Below, in pieces: positions 6,358-9,111 of a stretch of 9,111 bases of DNA. The notes under the pieces were generated by a model. It was not told the origin of the DNA and ran no database searches. It saw nothing but the letters and a program-made list of their open reading frames with translations. Position numbers and translations under genes: made by a program. The stretch's first letter is position 1; every line of letters begins with the position of its first letter. Origin of the DNA: Oscillospiraceae bacterium (GTDB taxonomy: Bacteria > Bacillota_A > Clostridia > Oscillospirales > Ruminococcaceae); contig JAFWUX010000111.1 in NCBI GenBank assembly GCA_017523995.1, positions 1 to 9,111 of the forward strand. The letters are read 5' to 3'.

Positions 6358-7292
6358 GTCGGCAGTTTCCGCTCTGTGCGCAGGCTTTCTGTCCGCAGAT
6401 TGGTATGTGCGGCAAAGATTTTCGCCTGCTCCAGCGCGCGCCGCATCTCATCCTTCTGCGATTGCAGGAACGGCGGCTGCATCTGCTCGGTCAGCATGAA
6501 AAGCTGCTGCGAGAGATCATATGCCTCCTGCGTTCTGCCGAGCGCATAGAGCCCGTTGAGGTCCATCAGACCGGTATAGAACTGCGATTCGCCCGGTGTG
6601 CGCTTGCTGAGCTGAAACGCCGCGCGGCTGCGGTAATCCGCTGCCTGCTCTGTGCGGTTTGTCAGCAGCGCATAGGCTGCTGCAAGCATGTAATAATCGA
6701 AGGCATCGTCGCTGTATACCCGATAATCATTCGTCAGCTCCGGCTGCAGCCCGTAGGTGAAATCCAGATCTTCACTGTGCTGCTCAAACAGACGCTGTGC
6801 CTTTTCCATGCGGTTTGTCATAATGAAAAGCCGGATCTTCGCCGTATGAATCATCGCGAGATCGCGTGAATCCAGCTGCATCTCGTTGATGTTCTTCATA
6901 TGCTTTTCCGCCTCTGCATAGTTCTCGGACATTGTGAGAATGAAAAAGCGCAGTGCATTGTCCCGCTCTGTGGGTGCCGGAACAATTGCGTTCAGCGTAT
7001 CCGCCATCTCCTGACAGAATCCGCGCTGTGCAAACAGATCATCCAGCTTGAGATATGCATGCTTGTGGATGATCTTTGTATACAGCTTCCACGCATAGAT
7101 CAGAACCAGCGCCGCACCTGCCGAAATCAGGAAATAGAAAATCAGCATCATCAGGAAGTAGCCGAAGGAGCGCCCGAGCAGCGACAGACTGAGCACCACG
7201 CCGACAAACATTACAAAGCTGAATGTGACAAGCGCGATAATCCGGACAAACTTCGGGGTATCCCCGAGGATATGGCGAAACATCGCTTTCAT
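6354..7292 (-). CDS. Two-helix membrane protein with cytosolic TPR-like domain (second paralogue of the cluster)
   Basis: The 312-residue protein matches no named family I know. Two membrane helices at about 17-39 and 44-68 follow a basic N-terminus and are followed by a basic stretch (KLYTKIIHKH, 69-78), so the remaining 230 residues should lie in the cytosol. They read as paired helices with TPR-like spacing: ILTMSENYAEAEKHM (118-132), IMTNRMEKAQRLF (157-169), YALLTNRTEQAADYRSRA (207-224) and LYALGRTQEAYDL (248-260). It is closest to the protein at 4938-5882 and more distant from the one at 7294-8133. AGGAGG lies 9 bases before the ATG. The start comes 1 base after the stop of the upstream gene (TAATATG), and its own stop overlaps the next start as ATGA, so it is the middle of a coupled operon. 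A scaffold or assembly role in the membrane is a guess from architecture only. Confidence 0.82.
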   Translation of the reverse strand: MKAMFRHILGDTPKFVRIIALVTFSFVMFVGVVLSLSLLGRSFGYFLMMLIFYFLISAGAALVLIYAWKLYTKIIHKHAYLKLDDLFAQRGFCQEMADTLNAIVPAPTERDNALRFFILTMSENYAEAEKHMKNINEMQLDSRDLAMIHTAKIRLFIMTNRMEKAQRLFEQHSEDLDFTYGLQPELTNDYRVYSDDAFDYYMLAAAYALLTNRTEQAADYRSRAAFQLSKRTPGESQFYTGLMDLNGLYALGRTQEAYDLSQQLFMLTEQMQPPFLQSQKDEMRRALEQAKIFAAHTNLRTESLRTERKLPT

Positions 7293-7293
7293 A

Positions 7294-8133
7294 TTACGTT
7301 TCCTCCTGCCGTTTCTCAGGCGTCAGGTTTTGTGCCCTGCCGAGCAGCGCTAAGAAGTGATCCTTCTGCCACTGCTTGGGCAGCAGCGGATCCTGCAGGA
7401 TCGCCTGATAGGTCTGCTCCTCCTGCGCTTCAGCGCGGTCGGTGAAGCCGAGTGCATAGAGCCGCATGGTCTTTGCAATTTCAACCGTTACAGGCGACAT
7501 GCTTTTCCTGGTGCTGATGATGCGCTCGGATGTGCTGATGTAATGCTCAGAGCCGTCAAAATCGCCCTGAATTGCAAGGATCACACCGGCGTTCAGTCCG
7601 TAGACCGCGCCGTAAAGCGGATTGCCCTGCGAATAGATATCCATGAATTTGCGGCAGCTCCCGAGAAACGCCGCTGCTTCATCATAATGACCGGTTGTCA
7701 GCAGCATATCCAGCCGCGCATTGTTGAGCTGAAAGTTCTGATCGTCATTCAGACCGACGGTCGGGATTGAATCGAGCAGTGCCTTTGCCTCATCATAGCG
7801 GTTCAGATAGCTCAGCACATCGACTCTGCGCAGCTTCTCCGAGCGGGTCGGGGTGGGGTAGATTTCGCTGTGCTTCTGCAGCCACGCATCGCCGTAGCCC
7901 TGCTCCGCGAGGATCGCATCCAGCGGCTCCTCCTTTTTCATCGAGGCGGAAACCATCAGATAGAGCAGAATCCAAAGCACCAGCCAGATGCCGAATGCAA
8001 TGCAGAGCGGCACATAGAACGGCTTGCCGGTCAGCCCGAGGAACCCGAGAACACCGCCGATGCCGAGCGCAGCGATAAACGAAATCAGCAGCGGCTTTTT
8101 TACTGCGTTCAAAAACATTTTCAAATATTTCAT
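7294..8133 (-). CDS. Two-helix membrane protein with cytosolic TPR-like domain (first paralogue of the cluster)
   Basis: This is the first gene of the block after pgk, with 279 residues from the ATG at 8133. Another ATG directly precedes it at 8136. GGAG lies 7 bases before 8133 but only 4 before 8136, so 8133 is slightly preferred; the two differ by one residue. After a basic N-terminus (K2, K5, KK at 12-13) come membrane helices at about 15-36 and 41-62, then MKKEE, which places the C-terminal domain in the cytosol. Helical repeats follow, including VLSYLNRYDEAKALLDSI (106-123), LLTTGHYDEAAAFL (144-157) and ILAIQGDFDGSEHYI (185-199). LDAILAEQGYGDAWL (71-85) aligns with the domain entry of the two downstream paralogues. 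It is the most diverged of the three. Function is unknown; protein-protein binding is a reasonable expectation for TPR-like folds. Confidence 0.8.
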   Translation of the reverse strand: MKYLKMFLNAVKKPLLISFIAALGIGGVLGFLGLTGKPFYVPLCIAFGIWLVLWILLYLMVSASMKKEEPLDAILAEQGYGDAWLQKHSEIYPTPTRSEKLRRVDVLSYLNRYDEAKALLDSIPTVGLNDDQNFQLNNARLDMLLTTGHYDEAAAFLGSCRKFMDIYSQGNPLYGAVYGLNAGVILAIQGDFDGSEHYISTSERIISTRKSMSPVTVEIAKTMRLYALGFTDRAEAQEEQTYQAILQDPLLPKQWQKDHFLALLGRAQNLTPEKRQEET

Positions 8134-8160
8134 CATATGTCTCCGTGAATTGTCAGACGA

Positions 8161-8209
8161 CGCGATATAATTTCAGGCGGATAGTGTGTGCTATCCGCCC
8201 GAAATCGCG
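8161..8209 (-). other. Long interrupted hairpin between pgk and the membrane cluster
   Basis: A 9-bp core stem (GGCGGATAG, 8176-8184, with 8191-8199) has a 6-base loop. After one mismatch it is extended by TTTC/GAAA (8171-8174 with 8201-8204), and after a 5-base bulge by CGCGA/TCGCG (8161-8165 with 8205-8209). No T run follows on either strand; the minus strand continues TGAAATTATATCGCG. It may be a weak terminator, an RNA processing or stability element that separates high pgk expression from lower cluster expression, or a protein-binding palindrome. Confidence 0.6.
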
Positions 8210-8222
8210 TGATTCAGAACGA

Positions 8223-9110
8223 TTACTTTTCAGCGATCGCTGCGACGCCCGGCAGAACCTTGCCCTCGAGATACTCAAGGGATGCGCCGCCGCCGGTGGA
8301 GATGTGGCTCATCTTATCTGCAAAGCCGAGCTGGATTGCTGCGGTTGCAGAGTCGCCGCCGCCGATGATCGTGGTTGCGTCAGCAGCAGCCAGTGCCTCG
8401 CAGACAGCAACAGTACCCTTCTTCAGAGTCGGGTTCTCAAAGACGCCCATCGGGCCGTTCCAGACAACGGTCTTTGCGGACTTTGCAGCCTCTGCGAACA
8501 GAGCAGCAGTCTTCGGGCCGATATCGAGGCCCATCTTGTCAGCCGGAATCTTGCCTGCCTCGACGAATTCAACGTCGATCGGTGCGTCGATCGGATCCGG
8601 GAATGCAGCTGCGATTGCAGTGTCAACCGGCAGAAGGATCTTCTTGCCGAGCTTTTCAGCCTTTGCAAGCATCTCCTTGCAGTAATCAAGCTTCTCATCA
8701 TCCACGAGGGACATGCCGATTTCGCCGCCCTGTGCCTTGATGAAGGTATATGCCATGCCGCCGCCGATGATCAGCGTATCGCACTTCTCGAGCAGGTTGG
8801 AGATAACGTTCAGCTTGTCAGCAACCTTTGCACCGCCGAGGATTGCAACGAACGGACGCTGCGGATCCTCAACAGCATTGCCGAGATACTGGATCTCCTT
8901 CTGCATCAGATAACCGACTGCATGAGGACCCTTCACAAACTTTGTCACGCCCACGTTGGAGCAATGGGCACGATGAGCCGTACCGAAAGCGTCATTTACG
9001 AATACATCGGCGATTGAAGCCAGATCTTCGCTGAAGGAATCAATATTCTTGGTTTCTTCCGCGCGGAAGCGGGTGTTCTCAAGAAGGATCACGTCGCCGT
9101 CCTTCATGGC
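8223..9110 (-). CDS. pgk: Phosphoglycerate kinase, C-terminal three quarters (5' end beyond the window)
   Basis: This cytosolic enzyme transfers phosphate from 1,3-bisphosphoglycerate to ADP, giving ATP and 3-phosphoglycerate, the first ATP-making step of glycolysis. The frame is open to the right edge; 295 residues are visible, and about 100 N-terminal residues are missing compared with the usual length of about 395. The ATG at 9107 is internal, since the segment after it ([12 protein letters not shown]) normally lies near residue 110. Other family signatures follow in order: the inter-domain region around GPHAVGYL, the nucleotide-site [40 protein letters not shown], and the C-terminal GGGDSATAA and [11 protein letters not shown] glycine loops that hold the nucleotide phosphates. 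No key residue looks changed. The stop is followed by the hairpin at 8161-8209 and then the membrane cluster, all on the same strand. Confidence 0.98.
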   Translation of the reverse strand, partial: AMKDGDVILLENTRFRAEETKNIDSFSEDLASIADVFVNDAFGTAHRAHCSNVGVTKFVKGPHAVGYLMQKEIQYLGNAVEDPQRPFVAILGGAKVADKLNVISNLLEKCDTLIIGGGMAYTFIKAQGGEIGMSLVDDEKLDYCKEMLAKAEKLGKKILLPVDTAIAAAFPDPIDAPIDVEFVEAGKIPADKMGLDIGPKTAALFAEAAKSAKTVVWNGPMGVFENPTLKKGTVAVCEALAAADATTIIGGGDSATAAIQLGFADKMSHISTGGGASLEYLEGKVLPGVAAIAEK

Positions 9111-9111
9111 G

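Noticed and set aside
6900..7445. Plus-strand open frame of 181 residues across the junction of the first two paralogues
   Set aside because: It is antisense to two real genes, is full of Cys, Arg and His, and has no start signal.
8166..8171. TATAAT on the plus strand as a promoter
   Set aside because: No -35 box lies at the right distance and no plus-strand gene follows. It falls in the bulge of the palindrome at 8161-8209.
8145..9017. Open frame of 290 residues on the plus strand opposite pgk
   Set aside because: Pgk is unmistakable on the minus strand. The antisense frame is Cys/Leu/Asp-rich, mirrors pgk codon bias, and shows no ribosome site.

Overview
The window looks like chromosomal DNA of a fibre-degrading, anaerobic Gram-positive gut bacterium close to Ruminococcus (Oscillospiraceae). 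Three observations support this. There is a clostridial-type pyruvate:ferredoxin oxidoreductase, a secreted protein ends in a type I dockerin (the cellulosome plug-in module of Ruminococcus and Clostridium), and Shine-Dalgarno sites are strong (AGGAGG, AAAGGAG). The DNA is moderately GC-rich. The species assignment is inference. I see no mobile element, CRISPR array, tRNA or rRNA.

Layout. On the plus strand, positions 2-1636 hold the C-terminal half of pyruvate:ferredoxin oxidoreductase (the start lies outside the window), closed by an intrinsic terminator at 1668-1701. An extended -10 promoter at 1805-1833 then drives a secreted dockerin protein (1893-3380). A hairpin at 3385-3425 serves as terminator for both strands. 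Everything beyond it is on the minus strand, read from right to left: the 3' three-quarters of pgk (9110-8223), a structured gap, four tightly packed membrane-protein genes (8133-4938), a gap carrying a modular palindromic repeat, tpiA (4749-3973) and a small four-helix membrane protein (3944-3441).

How the genes fit together. Pgk and TpiA are glycolytic enzymes and pyruvate:ferredoxin oxidoreductase takes the pyruvate onward to acetyl-CoA and reduced ferredoxin, so the window holds three steps of fermentative sugar catabolism. The dockerin protein fits the same lifestyle: it is probably docked into an extracellular polysaccharide-degrading complex.

The least explained part is the four-gene block between pgk and tpiA. 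Three of its proteins (8133-7294, 7292-6354, 5882-4938) share one architecture: two N-terminal membrane helices followed by a cytosolic helical-repeat (TPR-like) domain, with colinear sequence motifs that mark them as diverged tandem paralogues. The fourth (6357-5899) is a short protein with a predicted outside-facing domain between two membrane helices, resembling DUF3592 proteins. The genes touch or overlap (1-nt gap, ATGA overlap, 16-nt gap), so they are probably one transcript and perhaps one membrane complex. Their function is unknown, and they are the best candidate here for an undescribed system.
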